A DNA stretch of 31,146 nt from Asparagopsis taxiformis (taxonomy: Eukaryota; Rhodophyta; Florideophyceae; Bonnemaisoniales; Bonnemaisoniaceae), in contig JALQPE010000912.1 of NCBI GenBank assembly GCA_030407315.1, forward strand, positions 1 to 31,146, written 5' to 3'. Positions 20,231 to 31,015 of this stretch are shown piece after piece. How positions within the stretch are numbered: position 1 is the stretch's first letter; each line of letters starts with the position of its first letter. The notes under the pieces were generated by a model, which saw only the letters and a program-made list of their open reading frames with translations, did no database searches and was not told the origin of the DNA. The translations under genes and the position numbers were made by a program.

Positions 20231-20611
20231 TGCACTGTCCTGGGCAGTACCTGGAGACAGTGATTTTCACTGTCCTGGGCAGTACCTGGAGACAGTGATT
20301 TTCACTGTCCTGGGCAGTACCTGTAGACAGTACTTTGTGCTGCCCTGGGCAGTACCTGTAGACAGTACTTTGTGCTGCCCTGGGCAGTACCTGTAGACAG
20401 TACTTTGTGCTGCCCTGGGCAGTACCTGTAGACAGTACTTTGTGCTGCCCTGGGCAGTACCTGTAGACAGTACTTTGTGCTGCCCTGGGCAGCACCTGTA
20501 GACAGTATTTCGTGCTGCCCTGGGCAGCACCTGGAGACAGTACTTTGTGCTGCCCTGGGCAGCACCTGGAGACAGTATTTCGTGCTGCCCTGGGCAGCAC
20601 CTGGAGACAGT
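20231..20611. repeat. 35-bp tandem array, 11 units (right arm)
   Basis: CCTGGAGACAG or CCTGTAGACAG recurs every 35 bases from 20251 to 20601. It is the mirror of the left array, with eight units fewer and a different mix of variants. The arrays have therefore evolved by unequal exchange or slippage since the flanking arm sequence was last made identical. Confidence 0.95.
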
Positions 20612-21317
20612 AAAAGTAGTGTCCTGATATAGTAAAATTCGGTGTCTGGGAGTGGTGGATGAGATGGAGCGTCACGCTGTCGTGGGCATCTTTCTGGGGT
20701 AGAGGAAGGCAGTTCTAGCGCTATGAGGATGGGGCATGGACGGTATTCATATGGGAATGGACAGAATAGTACGGCTAGGAATTTTTATTTCGTAATGACT
20801 ATGAGCTAGCGAGAGGTATACGCGGTAGGATAGGTAGCAATCTAAGAGGGTGCGATATGGGAAGCTTCACTCTGGATTTTTTTATTTGCGCAGGCTACAT
20901 TGAGAATAAACAATCTCTATGTAAAAATGCTACTACAACTAACACTATTCCGACGAGTAAAACTAAAACTACTAGAAAAGTCTAGAAATCTATCAACTGA
21001 TTGAGCTGCATGAATAAGCTAGGAAATGAAGAGAAGAAGAAAAAATGATGTAGAGAAAGGAAACAAGTTAGTGACGTTGAATTGGAGAGGGAAACTGATG
21101 GTTACCAGGAGACTAACGTACCTTAACGAATACCATTGCATTCCAAGTTGAGATAGGTACTCACGGGCAGAGGAGATAAGAAAGTATTGGAGAAGTGGTA
21201 AGAGAGGAAGATAAATGAAAGGAGAAGTGGAAAACTCACCGACTGGAAACCTGAGAAAACGAATAGAATACTGGGTTAGTGGCGTGAAATGTGGAGACGT
21301 ACCATCTATACCGGTAT

Positions 21318-21387
21318 AAAACAAAGGATCAATAATTACGCTCTGGAAGCGGTCGCTTCCAGAGCGTAATTATTGATCCTTTGTTTT
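21318..21387. repeat. Perfect 34-bp-arm hairpin in the right arm
   Basis: Positions 21318-21351 and 21354-21387 are exact reverse complements with a 2-base centre GT. It occupies the place of the imperfect 141-bp quasi-palindrome in the left arm. Such perfect, almost loopless inverted repeats are unstable, so it is likely young or actively maintained. Confidence 0.95.
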
Positions 21388-22259
21388 CCGATGGATATGG
21401 AGATGGAAACAGGGATTTCCAGAATCTGTCGTTTAAGTAGTACTCTACGGGCGGAAAAGACGTGTAGGAGAACAATAGAGGGATAATTTCGAAACAGAGC
21501 GGTGGGATGGGAGGCCCAGTAAAACGATGCCTAGGGTGCGAATTATGCTTGGAAGCACATGATCTGGCAGAAGAGGCGCACATGATCGACCGCCTTTTAT
21601 TGTCTAGAATGACGTCATCACTACAGAAATATAGGAAAAACACTAGCATATGAGGCCAACAGGAAAGGGGGAGGTGAAGAGTAAGAAAAATGGCGCACTT
21701 TCCTGGACGAGGAGTCCGCGCTTCCAGTGATGATGTGGATGGTATATATGGATGACGTCATTGCATGCTTTGAGAACACTTGGCAGGCAGGCTAAGCGGG
21801 CCACGTGGATGGTGGCGGTTAGGAGACAGCAGTGTCGAAGAATTTTTATAATTTTCATGTTGCAAGCGAGCAGTGAATCTGCATTGCAATATATAAATTT
21901 ATGCCAATTTAAGATATCACACGGAGTATGATTTAACGAGAGATCTTGTTTTCACCTTGTGAATAGGGCCGAGAATATGGTAGAGTATACGAGTAGGAAC
22001 TACGTGCATGAGAAAATCATATTCAGTATTAGTTCTTAGAGCATCACTGCGTAATAAACGGAATGGATACATCTTGGCCGGTTTGTGTTTAGGGAATGCG
22101 ATACAACATAGCAAAACGATGTTGAGTAAGGTAAGCCCGGATGGAATAACAATCATTCTGCATAAAGTAATGAGATAATGAGCATAGGACAAAGCGTTGT
22201 GGTGAACGAGTTCATTAGATCGAATGAAAGCCGGGAAAGGTTTCGCAACGGTTGAATGT

Positions 22260-22545
22260 AGTGGCGAAGAAGTAGCGGAAAAGATTAATTCTCCTTTAGC
22301 GAGTGAGACAAGCATCAATATTGCTCAGTATAGTTCGTCTGAGGTGCAAGTTGATCCTTACAAATTGAATGTCAGAGGTCGTTCGCAAGTGGTTGAAGAA
22401 GTCTGCAGCTGCAGCACTAGTGATGGAGCAATTCGTGCGAACGGGTTTGAGAGCAGAAAACTCGAAAGAGGACAGGGATACTGATCATCGCATTGGAAAG
22501 CACATTTTTCGTCCTTGTAGACTTACATGAAGACGTGATCACTAG
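22260..22545 (+). pseudogene. Internally deleted third ParB-like gene fragment
   Basis: The first part encodes INIAQYSSSEVQVDP, matching ITIAQYSSSKVQVDP of ParB-B (residues 48-62). From about 22376 the sequence jumps to the region of ParB-B at 8545-8395 (read on minus): CGCAAGTGGTTGAA, AATTCGTGCGAACGG, GATCATCGCATTGGA and TTCGTCCTTGT occur in the same order. The ParB signature itself is lost in the roughly 0.9-kb deletion. The copy points away from the foldback and fuses to its right end. It is not functional as a ParB-domain protein. Confidence 0.8.
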
Positions 22546-22559
22546 GAAGGCACGAAATG

Positions 22560-23890
22560 CGCTGAGAACAGTGAAACAGTGTTTTATTGTGTCACCAAAC
22601 ACTGTTCATGGAACAAGAAGAGCACTGTTCAGAGAACAGTATATTTAAAACTGAGAACAGTACGGACAATGTCCAGAACGATATTTCAAACATGAGAAAC
22701 GATGAAGACCGTTCCTGAGAGTGCTGTATTGGACAGCCAGTAACCAATCATACTGTTCTAAGAACACTATGTTTACATCCTGGGACAGTAATCCTACTGT
22801 TCTAAGAACACTATGTTTACATACTGGGACAGTAATCATTGTTCTGGGAACAGTGTGGTTGAGTACCCGGAACAGCTTCGAATACTCCAGGAACTATACA
22901 AACGACACCACATGAACGGTGTAGTCTGACGTAATATCGAAACTGCGAACAATAACAACCGTTCTGTGGAGCAATGTATTGAGAGGAGCAAAACGGAACA
23001 TAGCGTTCGTGGAACAGTGAACTTGGAAACAGGAACGACAACGATTGTTATACGAATGCAGACATGGAACGCAACAAAACAGCAAAGACAGTCCCTGAAG
23101 TGGTATAGATGGAAACTGGGATCACCGAAGATTGATCCGGAGCCAGTATGCATAGAAACCAGGAACACTGTTGAAAGGCCTGGGAACAATGAATCCAACT
23201 AACAAGGACACCATATACTGTCCTCGGAAGAGCAGAAAAGACGGCATGGATCATCACAGACTGTTCTTCGAATACCAAAGGAGCAACATAGAGACGATGA
23301 GTGATGTTCCATGAACAGTGATAAGTGTAGAGAGGTTCAGTAGAGACTGTTCCCGGAGATGAAGAAGTATATAGCCAGGAACAGCACATACCGGCAGAGG
23401 AATACTAAGAAGTGTATTCAGGAAACCCGCGGACAATTCCCAGAACGCTGTTTTGAGGAGCCGAGAGCGGTGTAGACTGTTCTGCGAAGTAAGAAAGTCT
23501 GAACCTGGAACATCACGGACCGTACCTAGAAGAGCCTGAGAAGTTCTGAGAACAGTGAACATCGAAATGGTGAACAGTAGAGAGCGTTCTGTGATTAATG
23601 CAAGTTGAAGTCATGAACAGTATATATCGTTCTAGGAACAATGCTATTTGAGAACAGGAACGTCATAAATTGCTCTGGGACCACTATCACTAAAAGACAT
23701 GGATGCTGTGCACCGTTCTAAGAGCTCTAAATTACGGAACCAGAAATACCATAACGGTGTAAATTGAAACCTAATTTTCAAACCAGAAATGCCACAATGT
23801 GCTCTGGGAACACTAGATTTCGGGATGTTTTGAAGACAGATATGGTAAAGAAGTGTAGTTGTATAGGCAACAGACGCTCTGAAGCAATAT
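22560..23890. repeat. Diverged repeat field with ACTGTTC/GAACAGT motifs
   Basis: GAACAGT, ACTGTTC and close variants recur every few tens of bases, often as facing pairs. Two clear units of 44 bases start at 22752 and 22796 (ACTGTTCTAAGAACACTATG). The motif resembles the ACTGTC/GACAGT motif of the foldback arms by one inserted base, so a common origin is possible. No coding sequence is supported. Confidence 0.65.
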
Positions 23891-25103
23891 TTATTGGGAA
23901 GGAAAGATCACCATAGCTATATTAACGATAATGAAGAGTAATAGATGCATCACCAAACAGTATCCGGCTCTTGGTATTTGAATTTGAGATGGATGGAGTG
24001 TGGTTGATGTACAGACTGTGAAGAGAATGAAGAAATGTACAAGTGAAGAAAAACAATTGGTCAGCCTGGGTAATGATAGTGGAGAGTGATATCAGGAAAC
24101 ACAGGTTGCACAACCACTGGCGGGTTTTTGAGCGTCTGGGAATGGTGAGTACAAATCCACGGACCGGCACAATCCCATGCCATGAACAAGTAGTCGAGTA
24201 CCAACGAAATATTGTTACTTGAAGGGAGCAAAATAGTTTGAAAGTAGTGCTGTCTCCATTGGATCGATTCAATCCATTGTCCAAGGAGGCCATTCGGAGT
24301 TGGGATAAATGTGAGTCGGCAAAACCATGCAATGATGAAGATGATATGTGAAGTAGTTGATTGATGAGGAAAATGAACCTGCCAAGAAGCGTGCAACAGG
24401 TAGAAGGTGTTCGGAACGATAGTGTGAGGAAATTGCATGAGCGAAATTTTCCTGGAGAGAGGTTATTGAGTTCTCTCTCAATTTATATGAGGCAAGAAGG
24501 AGTGGAGGATCGTCTAGGGGCAGAATTGGGAACTTGCGGCAGGTGTCAGGAGTAGAGAAAAACCTAGGTTCGCGGCTGAGTGATTTGGCAAACTTGTTGG
24601 TCATTGGCCCGGAAGACACAATGTGAATTGGGACGTACTACCTGCCAACGGTTTGTATCGCTTGCCAGTCACAGCTGTGAACATGGAACTCAATCATCTG
24701 TCAATTTATTTGAGTAGACTGGCCTGGCAATACAATCATGGTTGAATATTAAAATAGAATCATCGTAGAAAGGAGGAAATAACCACTCTCACGCCCTGTT
24801 GAAGGAATGACCTGGCACAGTCTGGGAACATTAATGCCAAGTGATATAGAAGTTTGTGATGACGGCTAGAGATACGCCTTGGGATGTGTGTGATGTTGCC
24901 CGTAATAGGTACTTTGTGAAAACCCATGACGGAGGATGTCATCGGCTGGAGAACCTCTGACAAGCATGTGTGTTTTGTCTGCATATTGATGGGTATGCAC
25001 AGTAGTGAACATGAGATGGAGGGCTGCAGTGTGTTGAAGAGACCATGGGTTGCACAACCACTGACAGCTGAGGGCAGCGGTTTAGCGCAAATGTAGTTTA
25101 ACT
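23891..25103. other. No gene recognised
   Basis: Several overlapping minus-strand frames (24619-23922) stay open, but none shows a recognisable domain and they overlap one another. GGTTGCACAACCACTG occurs at about 24102 and 25047 and, slightly changed, in the repeats near 27578, suggesting old satellite material. Confidence 0.45.
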
Positions 25104-25171
25104 GGAGAAGGAAAGCCTCAGACGTCGGAGGATTTCCTTCTCAAGTGCACTTGCATTTCATGAAATGCAAG
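25104..25171. repeat. Run of three adjacent palindromes
   Basis: GAGAAGGAAA (25105-25114) pairs with TTTCCTTCTC (25133-25142) around a near-palindrome CCTCAGACGTCGGAGG. AAGTGCACTT follows at 25143-25152, then a perfect 22-bp palindrome at 25150-25171 (half-site CTTGCATTTCA). No gene is nearby. Confidence 0.8.
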
Positions 25172-25302
25172 AAAGAAAGAAAGCTGCACCTTTCACGCGA
25201 GAATAGAAGAGCGGAAAAATATGCAAGGGCTGCCTAATGTAACCAATTTATCGTAATAGAACAATGGCAGTTGTTTTCGAAACCAGTGACGAACACACAT
25301 AA

Positions 25303-25396
25303 GCAGAAACAGGTTTTGAAACCGGTGACACTGAAGCAGAAACAGGTTTTGAAACCGGTGACACTGAAGCAGAAACAGGTTTTGAAACCGTGACTG
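25303..25396. repeat. 33-bp tandem repeat, about three units
   Basis: GCAGAAACAGGTTTTGAAAC recurs at 25303, 25336 and 25369, preceded by a decayed partial unit near 25271. Each unit contains the near-palindrome GGTTTTGAAACC. Confidence 0.95.
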
Positions 25397-25562
25397 CCGA
25401 AACGAATTGTATATTTCGGGTTGTGGATCAGTACAGTTTATGCCGTTCTAGGAGGGTAACCCAGGGATCTATCTACGACGTAATGTGAACCGCCATCCAG
25501 GAGTGCTGATGAGTGCTGACCTGGTGGAGGGTAGTGTTTGCAGAACATTTGTGTTCTGTGGA

Positions 25563-26018
25563 TCATGCATGTATAGCTGCAACTCGAATCACGGAAGAAG
25601 TGAGGCAGTTCACACAGGTAACAAAAAATGTGTTCTGATCGACTGAAAAACGCACTGATCCAGTCACGGACATAACAGCTATCAAAGATTGCCATGTAAA
25701 GTGGAAAGAGTATTCCTCGCCGTTTTCGGTATCAGACTCGTCTTCCTCATCGGGGTTGCTGAGTATCCTGTCGATTACAGCATCAGCATCTTTATCCAGA
25801 ACACTGTCTGTAAAGCTAGCCCGGCTGGGAAGACTTTCCCTCGTAGGTGGAACACATGCTATTGCAGTTGCGTTTTCCAGGATTGTCCAAGATCTGAATC
25901 GATTTTTCACCGCAGCCTGCAATGCGGTCCAGAACGTATAAGTCTGCGCCGAACCATTTCCATGCCTGGTTGCAACGAATGAGATGAATACCACGATACC
26001 ACACGACCAGTGGTACAA
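25563..26018 (-). CDS. Weak hypothetical ORF with an acidic stretch
   Basis: An open frame of about 150 codons whose middle is Asp/Glu-rich (RILSNPDEEDESDTENGEEY, around 25710-25770). That composition is unlike the satellites around it and is the only reason to consider it. It has no ATG at its 5' end (the first possible start is TTG), and I recognise no domain. It may be a fragment of a longer gene or chance. Confidence 0.2.
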   Translation of the reverse strand: MYHWSCGIVVFISFVATRHGNGSAQTYTFWTALQAAVKNRFRSWTILENATAIACVPPTRESLPSRASFTDSVLDKDADAVIDRILSNPDEEDESDTENGEEYSFHFTWQSLIAVMSVTGSVRFSVDQNTFFVTCVNCLTSSVIRVAAIHA

Positions 26019-26424
26019 TGAATTGCGAAGAGCAGGAGTACGAATCCGTTGACCTCGGAAATAACTAAGCGAGATTTGAGATCCCCGGTGTACTTTTATT
26101 TATCACCTATCTAGAGATAAAAAAATGGCCCATTAAGCACACCGAGGTTACGGTGCAATTGAGATATGTTACCTATCCGCAGAGTCAGGACCGTCGTTGA
26201 TACACGATGACAGTATCGTGCATGTGCGTTTCACTTGCTTCTCTGCCACGGACGGAAAACAAAACGTCAACATTTCCATTAGCATTGGTGGGGGTCACGA
26301 TATCACTGCTTCTAGGACTCACGTTTCAATAACGTTGTGCACATACTCGTCACTGATTTCGCTTACCCCTCATAAGTGTTCCAGACCACATTGTACAGTC
26401 AATGAGTGCGTTTGTGTCCTGGTT

Positions 26425-27020
26425 TCACTACCGCTGACCAGAACACGTGTAGTGTAAATGTATCCAGGCTAGACTTGTGGTCATCGACCACAACGACCTT
26501 CGGTACACCCCCTCCTCCAGCTGATCAGTGAGCCATTCGTGTCACTGGTTTCACTACCGCTGACCATAACACGTGTACCATGATGTGTCCTTGCTACACG
26601 TGTGGTCATCGGCCGCACGACCTCTGGCCGCACACCCAATTTTGGTTCCTCGTGAGCCAAATCGTGTCACGTGGTTTCACAACCGCTGACCATAACACGT
26701 GTATCATAATATGTCCTTGCTACACGTGTAGTCATCGGCCGCACGACCCTCCGGAACACACCGCCCCATTTCCTGGTGTTCAGTGAGACCATCCATGTCA
26801 CTGGTTTCACTACCGCTGACCATAACACGTGTATCATAATGTATCCAGGCTACACGTGTGGTCATCGGGCTGCACGACCTCTGGCGCACAACCACATTTT
26901 GGTTCCTCATGTGACCATCCATGTCACTGGTTTCACTAACCGCTGACCATAACACGTGTATCATAATGTGTCCTTGCTACATCGTGTAGTCATCGGCCGC
27001 ACGACCTCTGGTTTCACAAT
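26425..27020. repeat. 126-bp satellite, five units
   Basis: CCGCTGACCATAACACGTGT, or a close variant, recurs at 26431, 26557, 26683, 26813 and 26940 (spacings 126, 126, 130, 127). Each unit carries two ACACGTGT-type palindromes on either side of a short AT-rich segment. A sixth, separate copy lies at about 28655-28740. Short ORFs across it on both strands just follow the repeat. Confidence 0.95.
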
Positions 27021-27264
27021 GGGGAAAGTTGTATCGAAAATCAACGGATTGGGCTCGACTTGGCGCTGCTCTGTACCGTATCAATTGTTTCGGTTCACCA
27101 ACCAGTCGGCACGGCATGGCTCAGCTCAGCTGCGCGGGCGATGGCAGCAATGCAAACACAGATGATGTTTGGTGAAATTGAAATTATTGATATTGTTTGC
27201 CATGCACCGTGTCGCGGCCAACTCGGTATCTGTCGGGTGTGTTGCAAACAGTAAACATGGCTTA

Positions 27265-27610
27265 CAATGGCTATTGGATCAAACAGGAGAGGCCATGCTA
27301 CCAGCCAAAATTTCGCAGCAAATTTTCATTTAGGGTTACACACAGCACTAGTCGCACAACCAGTGACATGGATCGTCATGGCTTTCGGAACCAAAAGGAG
27401 TACCTCCCACCCTTGCAACACCAATTTCAGACCAAATTTCATTTACGGTTACACTCATCACTGGTCGCACAACCAGTGACATGGTTCGTCATGGCTTTTG
27501 GACCCACCAGGAGAAGCTATGCTTGGTACGAGCCGAAATTTCGGAGCAAATTGTCATTTAGGGTTGCACCCAGCACAGGTTGCACAACCAGTGACATGGC
27601 TTGTCTTGGC
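27265..27610. repeat. About 114-bp tandem repeat, three units
   Basis: GTGACATGG with its context recurs at 27363, 27476 and 27591. Shared stretches include TTTCATTTA-GGTTACAC and GTCGCACAACCAGTGACATGG (21 bases in the sequence, shortened here). The period is close to a multiple of three, so frames of 60-150 codons stay open; I regard them as repeat-derived. Confidence 0.9.
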
Positions 27611-28184
27611 ATTTGCTCATGGAAGAAACTCCCTCTGCTCTGCGGGATCCTTTTCTAGCGCGCTGTACTCATCTACTTTGTAGACTCTGTGAATGCCTTT
27701 CAAGATGCCAATCACTTATGACACACAGCGTATATGAATACAGCATTACTTCCTCAGTTCTGGACGAAGGTTCTTGCAGTCCCGTGTAGTCCACACTGGT
27801 TGGAAAAGTTTCTCACTTCCATGTCAGTCTTCAACACATGGAGCGAACATGTGTCTTCTACCATGGTTTTTACAGTGGAACTGCTCGTGTCCATGATTCC
27901 GATGCAGTTCTGCATCGCATATTGGTTATTTGAGACGTAAAATAGCATAGCACCGGGAACAGCCATTACCTAGGGGAGAAATCCGGACTCTGATCTTGGT
28001 ATTGACACACTTAGCACAGGTCTCATATCCGTCAGCCCCGACAGCACAATTCAGGAGCTTGAAATAATTGTGAGATCTGTGTGTTTCTACCTGTCCAGCA
28101 TCAGAATTCCATCCTGCATTCTCCCTGACTCAGATACCACCAACTGATACAGCCACTAATGCGCCCATGTACTGCAACCAACAC

Positions 28185-28640
28185 ATGGCGCTCACCGGCT
28201 TCACGACTGCGCACGAACTACACACATTTCGACATCGTCACCAGTTTCACGACCACCGACAAGCCATTCTCACAGCTACACACGTGTGCACCTCGTCACC
28301 GGCTTCACAACTACCCTGGAGCCAGCTGCACGCCCACACACGTGTGAACCTCGTCACCGGTTTCACTACCACCGACAAGCCATTTGCACAGCTACACACG
28401 TGTCGATGTTGTCACTACTCGCACGACCGAGGACGAAAGGTAACCCTGGAATCTTATCCATCTCGACCCGGCAACTAGCAAAGGTGGGAACGCGTCTAGT
28501 GAATTCTGGCTCAACCCGGCTTCAGAGAGGGACAGCTGTCGACCTTGTCACCGGTTTCACGACCACCGACGAGCTATTTGCGCAGCTACGCACGTGTCGA
28601 CTTCGTCACCGGTTCACGACCACCCACAAGCCATCTGCAC
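28185..28640. repeat. About 56-bp repeat with CACCGG and ACACGTGT motifs
   Basis: CGTCACCGG or CGTCACCAG followed by TTCAC recurs near 28239, 28297, 28353, 28548 and 28602, often with CACACGTGT just before. A unique stretch (about 28420-28535) interrupts the series. Shared motifs (CACGTGT, GGTTTCAC) link it to the 126-bp satellite. Confidence 0.85.
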
Positions 28641-29569
28641 AAATACACTCGTGCAAACGCTGACCATAACACGTGTAGCATAATGTGTCCTGGCTACACG
28701 TGTGTTCATCGCCTGCACGACCTTCAGTACACCCCAATTTGGGATCTCCATTTGAATCGCGTACACTACAGCCGCACTGCGCCAGAGATACATTACTAGA
28801 CGCAAAGACGCTGAAGCATAAACCCATAGGTGCCTTGCCCACTTTGAGAGCTGTACTTGTCATCATATTTCTCGCAAGTACGGCGACTACTAATTTGTGG
28901 CCGGGAAAAACAGTGTAATCTAGGTGGACAACATGTGATAGAGACGAAAAGGAAATCGAAAATATCGGAAGCGAGTGATTGGACGAGTTCCTCTGATTGG
29001 TTCCTGCCATTCCCGGATATAGAATTATGCCTCGTTGAATGGCGTGAGTGGAAGTCCCATGTTGCTTTAGAACTCTGGTCGGCTTCCGTCCAAGTTTACT
29101 ATGTATCTGATCATATCCTGGTCTCGACGACAGTGCGTATGACAGGCTGTCTTGTATTAGCTTACAATTTTCAGACATACAAGACGCCCAAAATCAGCCT
29201 GAATAGGTCGTCACACGCCGTCTTGTCGATGGCAACCCGCTCATGCGACATCCACAGCTTTGGTCTTACCGTCCTGTTAGTCTCCGGTCTTCTCCACAGG
29301 AAACAACATTCTCTCGTCCATAATGGGCAATTGCGCTTTGCTCCGCCATCAAACCGCTCCAATCTAAGCTCACCTAACCCAACTTTTCGTTTTAACCGCG
29401 CAAATCAACCGACGTCTCACCGAACCATCGCATCCGCCGCCCATTCCAGCGCATCAGCCATCTCGTCTGCAACTCTGACATCCTCCACGTCTCCATGTTC
29501 CCCCGCTCCAAATTCATCAGATCCATCTGCACGTCTCATCCCCCAGCCGCAATTCCTCAGGAGACCTTT

Positions 29570-30160
29570 CTACGTTCCAATCATTCTGCCCCCGGTACTG
29601 GATTTATCGCCATCCTCCACGACTCCAGAAAGCGCTGTGAAGTACGCCCTTCTGTCTGAAGACCCAGGCGTTAATTCCGTCGTGCTTGTTGGTATTGGTG
29701 GCGCAGGGAAGACTACTATCCTCTGTGCTCTCGGTAATGACGAGGAGATCAGCGACAAATACCGCGATGGCTTGTGGTTTTTCAGACTTGGTCATGACAT
29801 AACACTCTCCTCCTTCATCCGCCAACTCGAGTTGCTTGTCAAATCCGCATGTCCAGATTTGTAGCAGATTTCAAGTAGCTCGCTGCTTCAGAAGATACGC
29901 ACTGCATGATGATCAACCATCCTTTGTCCATGAAGCACTTCCTGCTTCTATTCGATGACGTTAGCGATGTCAATGCAGATGAGTACAGATTGGCCTGTGC
30001 TACGTGTCAAGCCGTGCAGGGAACAACTGTACATCATTGAAGATTCTGACATCCACAAGCAGCAGAGTTGTTTCCGATGTATTTAGTCACAACCTTTGTG
30101 CAGAGATCGACCCTGGAAACTCTGACGCTGAAAGAAGCCTTCGATATTTTGTCACTACGC
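29570..30160 (+). pseudogene. NB-ARC-like STAND ATPase remnant, frameshifted
   Basis: VVLVGIGGAGKTTILCALG holds a clear Walker A (GIGGAGKTT at 29691-29717), followed by YRDGLWFFRLG, as in NB-ARC domains after the P-loop. A Walker B-like HFLLLFDDV lies at 29936-29962 in a second frame, and ILTSTSSRVV, like the sensor/RNBS-B segment, near 30043-30072 in a third. Three motifs in the right order but in three frames indicate a decayed gene (or introns). The sequence 5' of about 29570 stays open but shows no domain, and its first possible start is not an ATG. NB-ARC proteins act as nucleotide-switched sensors in immunity and cell death. Repeat domains normally found C-terminal were not seen. Confidence 0.6.
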
Positions 30161-30679
30161 AGCCTTGGAGATGTCAGATGTTTCTTTACTCTCCGATTAG
30201 AACCGAGACGCCCTGGACCACGTTCTGGAAATATGCCAAGGACTTCCGCTCCCATTGAGAATGGCTGGATCTACCGTCAGGCAGCTTATGTACCCTAGCG
30301 TAGATCAATGTGATCAGAGTGCGATCGGTCGGTATGGGGGGGACTGGCATCGAGGACCCGGTCTCCTGCAGGGGCAGAGAGTGGTGTAGAAAAACATCTA
30401 GGCATGACATCTATCTTGGAGACGGAGTAAAAATTTGTCGAGGATGGATGGGAGTCGACGAAAGCGCCAGAAAAGCTCGCTGATCACCTCACAGTGCAAG
30501 ACATGTTTCACTCATTTTGCATTGTACAAAAGCAAACATAGTTCTAGTTTGTGATGCGCATCTGCACCGCTTGATTCAATGCCTCATTCGATAAATCTCT
30601 GATCCTTCGCATTTACGTTGGTCACACAGGACGTGTGCTCAATGGTTTTCATTCGTTCTGGGTTGAGAGTTTGACATTT

Positions 30680-31015
30680 CTATCGCATCGGGATACAGCC
30701 AATAATATACTGTTCAGCATGTGGAACAATTTCATCAAATTTTTCTATAACTTCATGCGGCTTTGCCAGCTGCATTACGTACTTCAGCGCACACTGCTTC
30801 CAACCGGACGAGTCCAACTCTACTCCCGTCTCCTTCTGCGTGATCAAGTATCGCCCGTTTCGCATTTCCACTATCTGGGCTTCAAGGTCCTCGTGAAGCA
30901 CTAGACATCCACCGTTTTTCCCGCTGTGATACAGCACTAGACGCTCCTGTATTGTCAAAAGCAGAGATGCAACGATCAATGCGCAAAACTCCCGGACCGT
31001 CTGCATATGTTTCAA
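30680..31015 (-). CDS. Hypothetical small ORF, possibly partial
   Basis: An open frame of 111 codons (first ATG at 31006) with ordinary mixed composition: hydrophobic near the start (EFCALIVASLLL), then charged. It is unrelated by eye to the ParB-like or transposase proteins, and I recognise no domain. It lies near the window edge, so it could be one exon of a longer gene. Composition is protein-like, which is the only support. Confidence 0.3.
   Translation of the reverse strand: MKHMQTVREFCALIVASLLLTIQERLVLYHSGKNGGCLVLHEDLEAQIVEMRNGRYLITQKETGVELDSSGWKQCALKYVMQLAKPHEVIEKFDEIVPHAEQYIIGCIPMR

Larger units (their letters stand above)
14922..22253. mobile_element. Large foldback element: inverted arms around a 2.2-kb centre
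   Basis: The left arm 14922-17636 and the right arm 19875-22253 are reverse complements over their full length. The innermost 330 bases are effectively identical (17299-17634 against 20212-19877 give the same 111-codon translation). Stretches about 1.5 kb out differ by several percent, and the outermost 300 bases differ more, with indels. Each arm contains a 35-bp tandem array and one internal hairpin. The layout recalls Drosophila Foldback and Galileo elements, whose long inverted arms also hold tandem repeats; no sequence relation is claimed. No transposase is encoded inside, so it would be non-autonomous. No clear target duplication was seen at 14922 or 22253. Confidence 0.8.
19875..22253 (-). 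repeat. Right arm of the large inverted repeat
   Basis: This is the reverse complement of the left arm. In the inner zone, coordinates of matching bases sum to 37511; beyond the 35-bp array the sum is about 37230, and further out about 37170, showing eight fewer array units plus small indels. The outer end (22200-22253) runs directly into a ParB-like gene fragment, whereas the left arm ends 105 bases before the transposase start. An ATG at 22224 in the arm is in frame with that fragment. Confidence 0.85.

Noticed and set aside
23922..24619. Minus-strand ORFs of 116-136 codons
   Set aside because: They overlap in different frames, have no recognisable domain, and lie in a region with satellite remnants.
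26425..27020. Equating the satellite's CACGTG cores with bacterial parS sites
   Set aside because: The six-base match is too short; the rest of the parS consensus is absent.
27197..27683. Plus-strand ORFs over the 114-bp repeat
   Set aside because: The near-multiple-of-three period keeps frames open, and no known repeat protein is recognised.
28857..29570. Long 5' extension of the NB-ARC frame (335 codons in total)
   Set aside because: The only start at its head is a TTG, the composition is mixed low complexity, and no domain is visible before the P-loop.
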